This document shows, piece after piece, positions 9,377 through 18,758 of a DNA stretch of 64,000 nt (position 1 is the stretch's first letter; each line of letters begins with the position of its first letter). The translations under genes and the position numbers were made by a program. The notes under the pieces were generated by a model. That model ran no database searches. It saw nothing but the letters and a program-made list of their open reading frames with translations, and was not told the DNA's origin. Source of the stretch: Zhouia amylolytica (GTDB taxonomy: Bacteria; Bacteroidota; Bacteroidia; Flavobacteriales; Flavobacteriaceae); the NCBI RefSeq assembly GCF_900116365.1, contig NZ_FPAG01000003.1:381460-445459 (forward strand). The letters are read 5' to 3'.

Positions 9377-11542
9377 ATGAAACTTCAAATTGGACTTATG
9401 TATTTTAAAAAAGTATTTACCTCTGTGTTTATACTTTTTATGCTTATAAATGGATATGGCCAAATTTCCGTTGGCGAGCGCGTTAAAATTGCCTGTGTAG
9501 GTAATAGTATCACCTATGGAATGAATGTAGAAAACAGGAATCATAATTCTTATCCAGCTCAGTTACAAGCTATGTTGGGAGATAATTACCTCGTTGAGAA
9601 TTTCGGTGTAAGCAGCAGAACCTTAACAAGAAAAGGGAATTATCCATATTGGAAGGAGGATGCTTTTAAAAAAGCGTTAGCTTTTAAGGCTGATATAGTG
9701 TTCATTAAATTAGGATCAAATGATGCCAAGGCTGTTAACAGGATTCATTTAGAGGATTATGAAAGTGATTATAAAGCATTGATAAATGAGTTTAAGGTTG
9801 CGAACCCTAAATCGCGTATCGTACTGATCTATCCATTGCCTTCTTTTCATTCAGACACCACCTATATATGGGAACCGGTTATTAGGGATCAGATCATTCC
9901 AAAAATTAAAAAGGTTGCCTACGATACCGGAGTAGAAACGGTAGATATGCATCAATTATTTATGGATAAATCCAATTTGGTTCCCGACAAAATTCATCCA
10001 AATTCTTTAGGAGCAACCATAATGGCCAGGCGTTTGTATGAAGTTGTTAAGCAAAGTTCTGTTGAAAAAATAAAGATAACGTCCTCTGAGGATGTAAAAG
10101 ATATCCGCAGGTCTGATTTTCATGGTTATAACCAGTATGATTTTATATTTAAGGGAAATGCAGTAAAAATAGTTTTCCCAAAAAAGCCGGCAGTGGGTAA
10201 GCCATGGATCTGGAGAGCTCGTTTTTTTGGTCATGAACCTCAGACGGATATTGCCCTTTTGGAAAGAGGATTTTATGTGGTGTATAGTGATGTGGCCAAT
10301 TTGTATGGATCGGATGAAGCCATACAACGATGGAATCGGTTTTATAAGTATTTACAGGAACAAGGCTTTGCGAAGAAGGGAGCTATAGAAGCCATGAGTA
10401 GAGGCGGACTCATCGCTTATAATTGGGCGGCTAAAAACCCGGATAAAGTAGCTTGTGTTTATGCAGATGCTCCCGTGTTAGATATTTTGAGTTGGCCAAT
10501 AGGAAACGGGAAATACAAAGGAAGCTTAAAGGATACCGAACAACTTAAAAAAGTATATGGGTTAACCGCTGATGAGGACTTATATAGATTCAAAGGAAGT
10601 CCAATTAACAAGGTGAAGAGAATAGTTCGTGGAAAGTATCCGATGTTGCATGTATGTGGAGCAGATGATGCAGTGGTTCCTCTCGATGAAAATACACAGC
10701 CTTTTACTCGGAATATCCGTAATTCAGGTGGCGATATTCGAACCATCTTCAAAGAGAACAACGGACATCATCCTCATAGTTTGAAGAATCCAACCGTTAT
10801 TGTGAACTTTATACTGGAAGCTACAAACCAGAAGCTGAATCTCGCAGTTGTGCCAGCCCCGTCAGGCGAATTCAGGTCTGGAGCAGGCTGGACTAAAGGT
10901 ACTGATTGGTGGAAACAGGCTGAAGACATAGATTCTATTTGTGCCAATACAGAGGACGCAGATATATTACTTATCGGAAATTCAATAACGCAGGGCTGGG
11001 GTAGTAATCGACCCCATGTGACTTATAAGCCGGGTAAGAGCGTACTCGATTCATTATTCCCAAATGAAAAAATAATCAATGCCGGTATTTCAGGCGACCG
11101 CACGCAAAATGTGCTTTACCGAATTAAGAACGGACACTATGAGAAGTGTCGTCCAAAGGTCGCAGTGATAACTATTGGAGTTAATAATTTCATTAATGAT
11201 GATAATGCGGTTGAAATTGTAGCAGGTATTGAACGCATTGTGGAATTGGCAAGTTCAAAATTTTCATCTCAAACGAAAATTTTGCTTTTCGGACCGCTAC
11301 CAACCGGTGTAGAATCAGACTCCGATCGCAGAATGAAATATAATACCATTCATAATCATTTAAAAAAGCTATCGCTACCTGACAACGTCATTTACTGTAA
11401 TCCGGTTGAGGAGCTAACTGATGCCAATGGAACGTTGAATTTGGATTTATACAGTAATGACGGAATTCATCTGAAGCCGAAAGGATATAAGGTTTGGGGT
11501 GGATATATCGAAAATAGAATTAAAAATATTCAAACGAAATGA
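9377..11542 (+). CDS. Three-domain esterase: SGNH - alpha/beta hydrolase - SGNH
   Basis: A 721-residue secreted protein that joins three hydrolase folds. Residues about 35-215 are an SGNH/GDSL domain (CVGNSITYG with S44, KLGSNDAK, DKIHPNSLG). Residues about 235-490 are an alpha/beta hydrolase (AMSRGGLIAYNWA with S341, GADDAVVP, NNGHHPHS). Residues about 520-715 are a second SGNH domain (LIGNSITQGWG with S536, ITIGVNNF, SNDGIHLKPKGY). All three keep plausible nucleophiles. I use the ATG at 9377, preceded by AATAAGG; a TTG at 9356 and an ATG at 9398 are alternatives. The combination suggests removal of several different ester substituents, or of one substituent in several positions. It follows an acetylesterase gene and overlaps the next gene by 4 nt (ATGA). 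Confidence 0.85.
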   Translation: MKLQIGLMYFKKVFTSVFILFMLINGYGQISVGERVKIACVGNSITYGMNVENRNHNSYPAQLQAMLGDNYLVENFGVSSRTLTRKGNYPYWKEDAFKKALAFKADIVFIKLGSNDAKAVNRIHLEDYESDYKALINEFKVANPKSRIVLIYPLPSFHSDTTYIWEPVIRDQIIPKIKKVAYDTGVETVDMHQLFMDKSNLVPDKIHPNSLGATIMARRLYEVVKQSSVEKIKITSSEDVKDIRRSDFHGYNQYDFIFKGNAVKIVFPKKPAVGKPWIWRARFFGHEPQTDIALLERGFYVVYSDVANLYGSDEAIQRWNRFYKYLQEQGFAKKGAIEAMSRGGLIAYNWAAKNPDKVACVYADAPVLDILSWPIGNGKYKGSLKDTEQLKKVYGLTADEDLYRFKGSPINKVKRIVRGKYPMLHVCGADDAVVPLDENTQPFTRNIRNSGGDIRTIFKENNGHHPHSLKNPTVIVNFILEATNQKLNLAVVPAPSGEFRSGAGWTKGTDWWKQAEDIDSICANTEDADILLIGNSITQGWGSNRPHVTYKPGKSVLDSLFPNEKIINAGISGDRTQNVLYRIKNGHYEKCRPKVAVITIGVNNFINDDNAVEIVAGIERIVELASSKFSSQTKILLFGPLPTGVESDSDRRMKYNTIHNHLKKLSLPDNVIYCNPVEELTDANGTLNLDLYSNDGIHLKPKGYKVWGGYIENRIKNIQTK

Positions 11543-12366
11543 GACTAGATGCCCATCAACATTTTTGGAAGTTTGATCCGGTAAGAGATGCCTGGATTGA
11601 TGAAACCATGGAGGTTATCAGAAAGGATTTTTTGCCAACTGATCTGGAGCCCATTTTACAAAAGAATAATATTGATGGTTGCATTGCAGTTCAAGCAGAT
11701 CAATCTGAAATGGAGACGGCATTTTTATTGGATATAGCCCGGAACAATAATTTTGTTAAGGGGGTTGTAGGTTGGGTAGATCTTTTAGCTGATAATGTTG
11801 AGGACCGACTTGCACATTTTTCATCAAATAATAAATTAAAGGGTATTCGGCATATTGTACAAGCAGAACCCAACGACTTTATGTTGAGGTCTGATTTTCA
11901 AAATGGGATTAGCAAGCTTAGCCAGTTTGACCTTACCTATGACATATTGGTCTTTCCAAGGCAATTGCCGGCGGCCATTAAACTTGCGGAAAAATTTCCT
12001 GATCAAGCTTTCGTATTGGATCATATTGCTAAACCTGCAATTTCTTCAGGGATGGATAGAGAATGGCAGTCAGATATAAAGGAGCTTGCTACATGTGAAA
12101 ATGTGTATTGTAAGGTATCAGGATTAGTTACCGAAACAAAAGATTTTCAATGGAGAGCGGAAGAGTTCACTCCTTTTCTGGATGTGGTTTTTGACAGCTT
12201 TGGAGCAGATCGATTATTATATGGCTCTGATTGGCCCGTATGTTTATTGTCTTCGCCATACGAGACTGTTTTGAAGATTATAGAAGATTATGTACCAAAA
12301 GAACACCATACCAAAATTTTTTACCAAAACACAGTTAATTTTTATAAACTAGATGAAAACTTATAA
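11539..12366 (+). CDS. Amidohydrolase family lactonase, probable L-fuconolactonase
   Basis: A 275-residue cytoplasmic TIM-barrel amidohydrolase of the COG3618 type. DAHQHFW at residues 4-10 gives the first metal-site histidines, LDHIAKP the middle histidine and YGSDWPV the catalytic aspartate. Members of this family hydrolyse L-fucono-1,4-lactone and related sugar lactones. Here the enzyme would follow the L-fucose dehydrogenase-like SDR encoded at 18759. The start overlaps the stop of the upstream esterase (ATGA) and the end overlaps the GH95 gene by 14 nt, which indicates tight co-translation. L-rhamnono-lactone is the main alternative substrate. Confidence 0.85.
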   Translation: MRLDAHQHFWKFDPVRDAWIDETMEVIRKDFLPTDLEPILQKNNIDGCIAVQADQSEMETAFLLDIARNNNFVKGVVGWVDLLADNVEDRLAHFSSNNKLKGIRHIVQAEPNDFMLRSDFQNGISKLSQFDLTYDILVFPRQLPAAIKLAEKFPDQAFVLDHIAKPAISSGMDREWQSDIKELATCENVYCKVSGLVTETKDFQWRAEEFTPFLDVVFDSFGADRLLYGSDWPVCLLSSPYETVLKIIEDYVPKEHHTKIFYQNTVNFYKLDENL

Positions 12367-14725
12367 ATATTTGATTTTTACCATGCTGGGTGCTTCCCTT
12401 TTTGGTTGCAAGAAAGAATCGATTACAGCTACTAATAACACACGCTTATGGTATGAGGAGCCGGCATCCAAGTGGATGGAGGCCTTACCGGTTGGGAACG
12501 GTAGATTAGGGGCAATGGTTTTTGGAGACACCAGGAATGAACATATCCAGCTCAACGAAGATTCCATGTGGTCCGGAGGACCTGATTGGGGTAATGCAAA
12601 AGGAAATAAAGAAGACCTTGAATACATCAGACAATTAATTCGTGACGGTAAAGTTCATGAGGCCGATAAAGAGATCATAAAGCGATTCTCTTATAAGTCG
12701 GTATTGCGTTCTCATCAAACCATGGGAGATTTGTACATCGACTTCCAAAATGAGGTTCCGGAAGCGGAAAACTATCAAAGGAGTTTAAGTTTAGATAGTG
12801 CTTTAGTGACAGTGAGTTATAAGTTGAATGGAAATAAGGTGGTAGAAAAGGTCTTTGCTTCTCGTCCTGATAATACCATGGTTGTTCATTTAGAAACGGA
12901 TGCTGAAGAAGGTTTGGATTTTAATCTCAGACTTGACAGGCCAAAAGACAAGGGACGCCCAACGGTTACAGTATCTAATCCAGCCAACAATGAAATCAGT
13001 ATGAAAGGGGTGGTTACCCAATTTGGCGGAAAAAAATTTTCTAATGCGTTTCCGATAGACTACGGGGTAAAGTTTGAAACGCGTTTAAAGGTACTGAACG
13101 AGTCAGGATCTGTTAGTGCAGAAAACGGAAAGCTTATATTAAAAGGGGTTCGTAAAGCCACGCTGTTTATCGTAGGAAATACTTCGTTTTACTCGGAAGA
13201 TTACGCAAATGAAAATAATAATGACCTGGCAGCATTAGCGGGGAAATCGTTTGATGAATTATTGGAACGGCATGTAAATGACCATCAGTCACTATACAAG
13301 CGTGTAGCTTTCGAACTAGGAAATGATGCCCTGGATACCCTGCCAATAAATAAAAGATTAGCACGTTTAAAAGAAGGGCAATCAGACCCTGATTTGGCCG
13401 CAACCTTATTCCAATATGGGCGGTATTTGTTAATTGGTTCTTCCAGACCAGGAACTAATCCGGCTAATTTACAAGGCCTCTGGAATCAGCATATAGAAGC
13501 GCCGTGGAATGCAGATTATCATTTGAATATTAACCTTCAGATGAATTATTGGCCGTCTGGAGTTGCCAATCTGAGTGAATGTCAGGAGCCATTATTTGAT
13601 TATGTTGACCGACTTATTGAGCGTGGTAAGATAACAGCCAAAGAGCAATACGGAATCAATAGAGGAGCCGTTGTTCATCATACCAGTGACTTATGGGCGG
13701 CACCCTGGATGAGGGCAGCAACGCCATTTTGGGGAGCATGGATTCACGGAGGTGGATGGATCGTACAACATTATTGGGAACATTACAGGTTTACTCAAGA
13801 TGAACAATTTTTAAAAGAGCGCGGATATCCGGCTATGAAAGAGATTGCTTCTTTTTATTTAGATTGGTTGCAAAAGGATCCTGAATCAAACAAGTGGATT
13901 TCATATCCTGAAACTTCTCCTGAGAATTCTTACATCGCTGCTGACGGCAAATCTGCTGCAGTTTCTTATGGGGCTGCCATGGGTCATCAGATTATTGCAG
14001 AAGTTTTTGATAATGTGCTGGCATCGGCACAAATCTTAAATATTAATGACCCCTTCATAAAAGAAGTAGAGGAAAAAAGAACAGACTTATATCCGGGAGT
14101 AGTAGTCGGCAAAGAGGGTAGAATTCTCGAGTGGAATGAAGCCTATGAAGAACCAGAGAAAGGTCATAGACATATGTCTCACTTATATGCTTTACATCCG
14201 GGAGATGATATTACGGAAAATAATCCAGAGGCTTTTAAAGCAGCACAAAGAACGATTGATTATCGATTGGAACACGGAGGCGCGGGTACGGGCTGGAGTA
14301 GAGCCTGGATGATTAACTTTAACGCCCGATTACTGAATCCGGAAGCTGCTCAGGAAAATATTAAGAAGTTTTTTGAGATCTCTATTGCAGATAACTTATT
14401 TGATGAACACCCTCCTTTTCAAATAGATGGAAATTTTGGTTACACCGCTGGTGTTGCGGAATTATTGTTGCAATCTCATGAAGGATTTATCAGGCTTCTA
14501 CCTGCCCTGCCTTCAAATTGGAGCGAAGGTAAAATAAGCGGCATCAAAGCAAGAGGTAATGTGGAGGTGAGCATGGAGTGGAAACAAAATGCATTGACCT
14601 CGGTTGCATTAAAGGCTCCCGTGGATAAATTGATCACATTGAAATATAAAAGCAAAAATATTGAGGTTGCTCTGGAGGCTAATAAAACACTGGTTTTAAA
14701 CCAGAACTTAGAAATAATAAAATAA
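12353..14725 (+). CDS. GH95 alpha-L-fucosidase, lipoprotein
   Basis: A 790-residue GH95 enzyme with a lipoprotein signal (LGASLFGCKK). The N-terminal beta-sandwich starts with RLWYEEPASKWMEALPVGNG, typical of the family. The alpha/alpha barrel carries the residues known from the characterised Bifidobacterium enzyme: N392 and N394 in LNINLQMNYWP, the general acid E520 in SYPETSPENSY, and D692 in FQIDGNFG. GH95 enzymes are inverting alpha-1,2-fucosidases, with a few acting on alpha-1,3-fucose or alpha-L-galactose. Together with three GH29 genes in this block, it means that several fucose linkages are attacked. It is lipid-anchored, so probably at the outer membrane or in the periplasm. Confidence 0.93.
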   Translation: MKTYKYLIFTMLGASLFGCKKESITATNNTRLWYEEPASKWMEALPVGNGRLGAMVFGDTRNEHIQLNEDSMWSGGPDWGNAKGNKEDLEYIRQLIRDGKVHEADKEIIKRFSYKSVLRSHQTMGDLYIDFQNEVPEAENYQRSLSLDSALVTVSYKLNGNKVVEKVFASRPDNTMVVHLETDAEEGLDFNLRLDRPKDKGRPTVTVSNPANNEISMKGVVTQFGGKKFSNAFPIDYGVKFETRLKVLNESGSVSAENGKLILKGVRKATLFIVGNTSFYSEDYANENNNDLAALAGKSFDELLERHVNDHQSLYKRVAFELGNDALDTLPINKRLARLKEGQSDPDLAATLFQYGRYLLIGSSRPGTNPANLQGLWNQHIEAPWNADYHLNINLQMNYWPSGVANLSECQEPLFDYVDRLIERGKITAKEQYGINRGAVVHHTSDLWAAPWMRAATPFWGAWIHGGGWIVQHYWEHYRFTQDEQFLKERGYPAMKEIASFYLDWLQKDPESNKWISYPETSPENSYIAADGKSAAVSYGAAMGHQIIAEVFDNVLASAQILNINDPFIKEVEEKRTDLYPGVVVGKEGRILEWNEAYEEPEKGHRHMSHLYALHPGDDITENNPEAFKAAQRTIDYRLEHGGAGTGWSRAWMINFNARLLNPEAAQENIKKFFEISIADNLFDEHPPFQIDGNFGYTAGVAELLLQSHEGFIRLLPALPSNWSEGKISGIKARGNVEVSMEWKQNALTSVALKAPVDKLITLKYKSKNIEVALEANKTLVLNQNLEIIK

Positions 14726-14736
14726 AAACATAATAA

Positions 14737-16068
14737 ATGGTGAAAAGGTTACTGATACTGTTGTTGATTTTAGGGGTAACTCCTCTATCTGCCCAAAAAG
14801 CTAAAAAAGAAGAAGAGAATAAAATGCAATGGTTTAAAGATGCTAAGCTGGGTATCTTTATCCACTGGGGTTTATATGCGGTTAATGGAATTGATGAATC
14901 CTGGTCTTTTTTCAATGGTTACATTTCTCATCCTGATTATCTGAAACAAACCAATGGTTTTACAGCGAGTAATTACGATGCGGAACGATGGGTAAAATTA
15001 ATTAAAAACAGCGGGGCAAAATATTCAGTGATTACGTCTAAACATCATGATGGTTTTGCCTTATGGGATTCGAAGTACGGTAGTTTTAATGCTGTAAAAA
15101 GTGCAGCAGCTAAAAAAGACGTACTTACTCCTTTTGTAGGTCAATTAAGAAAGAATGGATTAAAAGTAGGAATCTATTATTCACTACCGGATTGGTCTTA
15201 TAATGACTACACTCATTTTAAACGCGATTCGTTGCGATATAAAATAGCTGAGGAACCAAAAAGATGGCAGAAATTCCTTGAATACTATCAAGGACAACTA
15301 AAAGAGTTATCGGATAATTATAATCCGGATCTCTATTGGTTCGATGGTGATTGGGAACATAATTCTGAAGAATGGCAGGCTCCAAAAGTGAGAAAGATGT
15401 TGCTTGACAGAAATCCAAACACCATTCTCAATTCAAGACTAAGAGAAGAAGGCGATTATGCTACCCCTGAACAAGGGATGCCTATTACCCGACCTGAGAG
15501 TAAATATTGGGAGCTATGCATTACAATGAATAATTCCTGGGGATTTCAAAAAAATGATCATGATTACAAGACAACAGATCAGATTATAGGAATTTTTTCT
15601 GATGTTATAGGTAATGGCGGTAATATGTTACTGGACATTGGTCCGAAGGCTGATGGTACCATTCCGGAGGAACAAGTTGAAATTTTAGAAGGATTAGGTC
15701 GATGGACAAATAAACACAAGGAGGCAATTTATGGTACGATAGCTGGAATTCCAAAGGAACACTATTACGGTGCCACTACTTTATCTAAGGACCGAAAGAT
15801 CCTTTACCTTTTTGTAAAGGGAAATCCAGGAGGAGAAGTTGTTCTAAGAGGTTTAAAAAATAACATCAACCGAATCTGGGTTGTTGGGAATGGTACAAAA
15901 TTATCGCATCAAGTGGTAGGTAAAGTTTATTGGAGTCATTATCCGGGGATTAAATATATAAAGGTACCCGAATATGTATTGGATGAGAATATGACGGTAA
16001 TAGCTGTTCTGTTGGATGGAGAAGTAGATTTTTACCGTGAAGATGGGGCGGTAATAGAGAGCAATTAA
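14737..16068 (+). CDS. GH29 alpha-L-fucosidase (secreted, compact)
   Basis: A 443-residue GH29 protein with a short Sec signal (LGVTPLSAQ). Conserved blocks: LGIFIHWGLYAVNG, SKHHDGFALW, GIYYSLPDWSY, LYWFDGDWEH (D203, expected nucleophile) and GNGGNMLLDIGP. It is the shortest of the four GH29 proteins here and lacks any added binding domain. It follows GH95 by 11 nt and precedes a sulfatase by 31 nt, consistent with stepwise trimming of fucose branches after desulfation. The family is secure; linkage specificity is not. Confidence 0.9.
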   Translation: MVKRLLILLLILGVTPLSAQKAKKEEENKMQWFKDAKLGIFIHWGLYAVNGIDESWSFFNGYISHPDYLKQTNGFTASNYDAERWVKLIKNSGAKYSVITSKHHDGFALWDSKYGSFNAVKSAAAKKDVLTPFVGQLRKNGLKVGIYYSLPDWSYNDYTHFKRDSLRYKIAEEPKRWQKFLEYYQGQLKELSDNYNPDLYWFDGDWEHNSEEWQAPKVRKMLLDRNPNTILNSRLREEGDYATPEQGMPITRPESKYWELCITMNNSWGFQKNDHDYKTTDQIIGIFSDVIGNGGNMLLDIGPKADGTIPEEQVEILEGLGRWTNKHKEAIYGTIAGIPKEHYYGATTLSKDRKILYLFVKGNPGGEVVLRGLKNNINRIWVVGNGTKLSHQVVGKVYWSHYPGIKYIKVPEYVLDENMTVIAVLLDGEVDFYREDGAVIESN

Positions 16069-16099
16069 TTCATTTTAAAAGATAACTTGTTTTACATAT

Positions 16100-17641
16100 A
16101 TGAAAGGGAATTTGAAGATACTTATAGTATTAATTTTTTCAATCGTTATAGCTTGTAAAAAGCAGGATGAAAAAGTGGTAAAACCGGAACAACCAAATAT
16201 TGTAATGTTTTTGGTTGACGATATGGGATGGCAAGATACTTCTGAACCATTTTGGGATCAGAAAACTCTTTTCAATGAAAGGTACCATACCCCGAATATG
16301 GAACGTCTTGCAAGAGCGGGTATGAAGTTTACCCAGGCCTATGCTACTCCCATTTGTTCTCCAACAAGGGTGAGCCTTATGACGGGAATGAATGCCGCCC
16401 GGCATAGGGTTACGAATTGGACTTTAAAGAAAAATGCGTCCAATGATGCTAAAGATGAAGTATTGGATTTCCCCAAATGGAATGTAAATGGAATAGCTCC
16501 GGTGCCAGGTATTGAACGGACGGTATATGCCACTACTTTACCGCAGGTATTGAAGGATCATGGATATTTTACGGTTCATGCCGGGAAAGCGCATTTTGGA
16601 GCGATCGGAACTCCTGGGGAAAGTCCATTAAACTTAGGTTTTGATGTAAATATTGCCGGACATGCGGCAGGAGCCCCTGAGAGTTATCTGGGTACTGAAA
16701 ATTTTGGTAATGGTAAAAAAGGTAAAGAGGTTTGGGCAGTTCCCGGATTGGAAAAATATCATGGAGAGGATATCTTCTTAACCGAAGCACTTACGCTGGA
16801 GGCATTGACTTCTTTAGCTACTGCTCCGGAAAATAAGCCTTTCTTTTTATACATGTCTCATTATGCTGTGCATGCTCCTTTATATGGTGATAAAAGATTT
16901 ATGCAAAAATATCTCGATAAAGGATTGGATGAAAAAGAAGCCAAATATGCAACAATGATAGAAGGGATGGATAAGAGTTTAGGAGATATTATGGACTATC
17001 TGGATAAAACAGGTCAAGCTGAAAATACCATTATTTTGTTTATGTCTGATAATGGAGGTTTGAGTGCGCATGCCAGAGGCGGGGAGCCAAATACACATAA
17101 TAAGCCATTAGCGAGTGGAAAAGGATCAATGTATGAAGGAGGAATGAGAGAGCCTATGATCGTTAAATGGCCTGGTAAGGTAAAGCCTGGCACAGTGAGT
17201 AACGATAAGGTGATTATAGAAGACTTTTTCCCTACGATTATTGAAATGGCCGGAATTGAAAATCCCGAACTCGTTCAAAATGTGGATGGAGTGAGTTTTA
17301 CTCCAATATTATCTGGCGCTCAAGGGCAGAATGAAAATCGTCCATTAATATGGCATTACCCTAACAAATGGGGTGGTTACGGGCCGGGTATCGGAACGGC
17401 AAGTGCAGTAAGAATGGGAGATTGGAAGTTAATTTACTTCTATAAAAACGAAACTTTTGAACTGTATAATATCGCAAACGATATAGGGGAACATACTAAT
17501 TTAGCGAGTCAAAACCCGGAAAAGGTAAAGGCGTTGGCAGGAGTACTTTCTGATTTTTTGAGAGAGGTTGACGCACAGTTACCTTTAAGTAAGGAAACTC
17601 AAAAAGTAGTATCTTACCCTGACCAAAAATTAACCAAGTAA
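16100..17641 (+). CDS. Formylglycine-dependent sulfatase (S1 family), lipoprotein
   Basis: A 513-residue sulfatase with a lipoprotein signal (FSIVIACKK). The metal site starts at VMFLVDDMGWQD, and the signature CSPTRVSLMTG places the formylglycine precursor at C86. The GKAHFGAIG block takes the place of the usual GKWHLG motif, and SDNGGLSAHARGGEPNTHN is the late metal site. From memory this resembles S1_16-type sulfatases, which recur in algal sulfated-polysaccharide loci. It belongs to the fucose block, 31 nt after a GH29 and 9 nt before a propeller hydrolase. The substrate is not predictable from sequence alone. Confidence 0.9.
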   Translation: MKGNLKILIVLIFSIVIACKKQDEKVVKPEQPNIVMFLVDDMGWQDTSEPFWDQKTLFNERYHTPNMERLARAGMKFTQAYATPICSPTRVSLMTGMNAARHRVTNWTLKKNASNDAKDEVLDFPKWNVNGIAPVPGIERTVYATTLPQVLKDHGYFTVHAGKAHFGAIGTPGESPLNLGFDVNIAGHAAGAPESYLGTENFGNGKKGKEVWAVPGLEKYHGEDIFLTEALTLEALTSLATAPENKPFFLYMSHYAVHAPLYGDKRFMQKYLDKGLDEKEAKYATMIEGMDKSLGDIMDYLDKTGQAENTIILFMSDNGGLSAHARGGEPNTHNKPLASGKGSMYEGGMREPMIVKWPGKVKPGTVSNDKVIIEDFFPTIIEMAGIENPELVQNVDGVSFTPILSGAQGQNENRPLIWHYPNKWGGYGPGIGTASAVRMGDWKLIYFYKNETFELYNIANDIGEHTNLASQNPEKVKALAGVLSDFLREVDAQLPLSKETQKVVSYPDQKLTK

Positions 17642-17650
17642 AACGTAATA

Positions 17651-18730
17651 ATGAAGCTATTTATGAAGAAGTCTATTGTTGGTTTTAATTTAATATTATT
17701 GTTGTTTTTTTCATCGCTAATGTTTGCTCAAAACTTAACAGACGATTTAAGTTTTAGCGATCGGTTGGCACCAATAACTGAACAAAACTTCTTTAAATCA
17801 TCAGATTATTATAACTGGGGTGTTTCCATTATAAAAGATGATGACGGATTATATCATAATTTTTATGCTCGGTGGCCTAAAAAGTTTGGTTTTTACTCTT
17901 GGTTAACCCATTCAGAGGTTGCTCATGCCACCTCACCGAACCCTTGGGGTCCGTGGACATATAAGGAGACAGTTTTGAAATCGAATGGCCCCGGACATTG
18001 GGATGCGGTAACCGTTCATAATCCAAAAATAAAGTACTTCGAAGGAACATATTACCTGTACTACATATCAACTAATTTTGGCGATAAGTCCTATACAGAG
18101 GACGAACTAATTGAAACAGCTAAAACGGGTTACAGGCATCCTAACTGGTCTGTTTTAAGAAATAACCAAAGAACTGGTCTGGCGGTAGCCAAAAGTATTG
18201 ATGGCCCCTGGAAAAGGAGTTCGTCTGTATTGATTGAACCTTCGGGTCCAATAACAACGCTTACTGTAAATCCTGCTATTGCACAGGGTTCAGACGGGTT
18301 GTATTATATGGTTGTTAAAGGAGATAAACCCAATGAAAAACGATTTGTAAGAAATCAGGCTGTAGCGGTGAGTGAGAACCCTGCCGGACCTTTCGAAATT
18401 CAGGATAAACCCGTTATTGATTATCTGGATACGGAAGATGTTTCGATTTGGTTTGATAAATTAAGAAACCGATTTTATGGAATTTTTCATGCACCTGAAG
18501 GTTTCATAGGGCTCATAACTTCTGAGGATGGTAAAAACTGGAATAAGGCAAAAAATTACCGGTTAATGCCGAAAGAGCTAAAAATGAAAGATGGAACTGT
18601 CTTTAAGGCTGACAGGCTTGAACGTCCTTTTGTTTATACAGATAATGACGGTCAACCTGTGGTACTTTGTTTGGCGGCAAAAAAAGGCGATGATGCGTAT
18701 TCGGTATTCATCCCAATAGATAAAGAATAA
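17651..18730 (+). CDS. Five-bladed beta-propeller glycoside hydrolase-like protein
   Basis: A 359-residue exported protein with a signal ending near SSLMFAQ. The sequence shows repeating blade features of GH43/GH117-like five-bladed propellers: KDDDGLYHNFYARW, a central HNPKIKYFEGTYYLYYIS, AKSIDGPWKR, NPAIAQGSDGLYYMVVKG and ERPFVYTDNDGQPVVLCLA. Similar propeller proteins include alpha-fucosidases, alpha-galactosidases and anhydrogalactosidases, but I cannot assign a family with certainty or name its catalytic triad. An internal ATG at 17663 is an alternative start. Its location between a sulfatase and the fucose dehydrogenase gene makes a side-chain-cutting role plausible. It is one of the least characterised enzymes of the locus. 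Confidence 0.7.
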   Translation: MKLFMKKSIVGFNLILLLFFSSLMFAQNLTDDLSFSDRLAPITEQNFFKSSDYYNWGVSIIKDDDGLYHNFYARWPKKFGFYSWLTHSEVAHATSPNPWGPWTYKETVLKSNGPGHWDAVTVHNPKIKYFEGTYYLYYISTNFGDKSYTEDELIETAKTGYRHPNWSVLRNNQRTGLAVAKSIDGPWKRSSSVLIEPSGPITTLTVNPAIAQGSDGLYYMVVKGDKPNEKRFVRNQAVAVSENPAGPFEIQDKPVIDYLDTEDVSIWFDKLRNRFYGIFHAPEGFIGLITSEDGKNWNKAKNYRLMPKELKMKDGTVFKADRLERPFVYTDNDGQPVVLCLAAKKGDDAYSVFIPIDKE

Positions 18731-18758
18731 CAGAAGATAAAAGCAATTAAAAATATTT

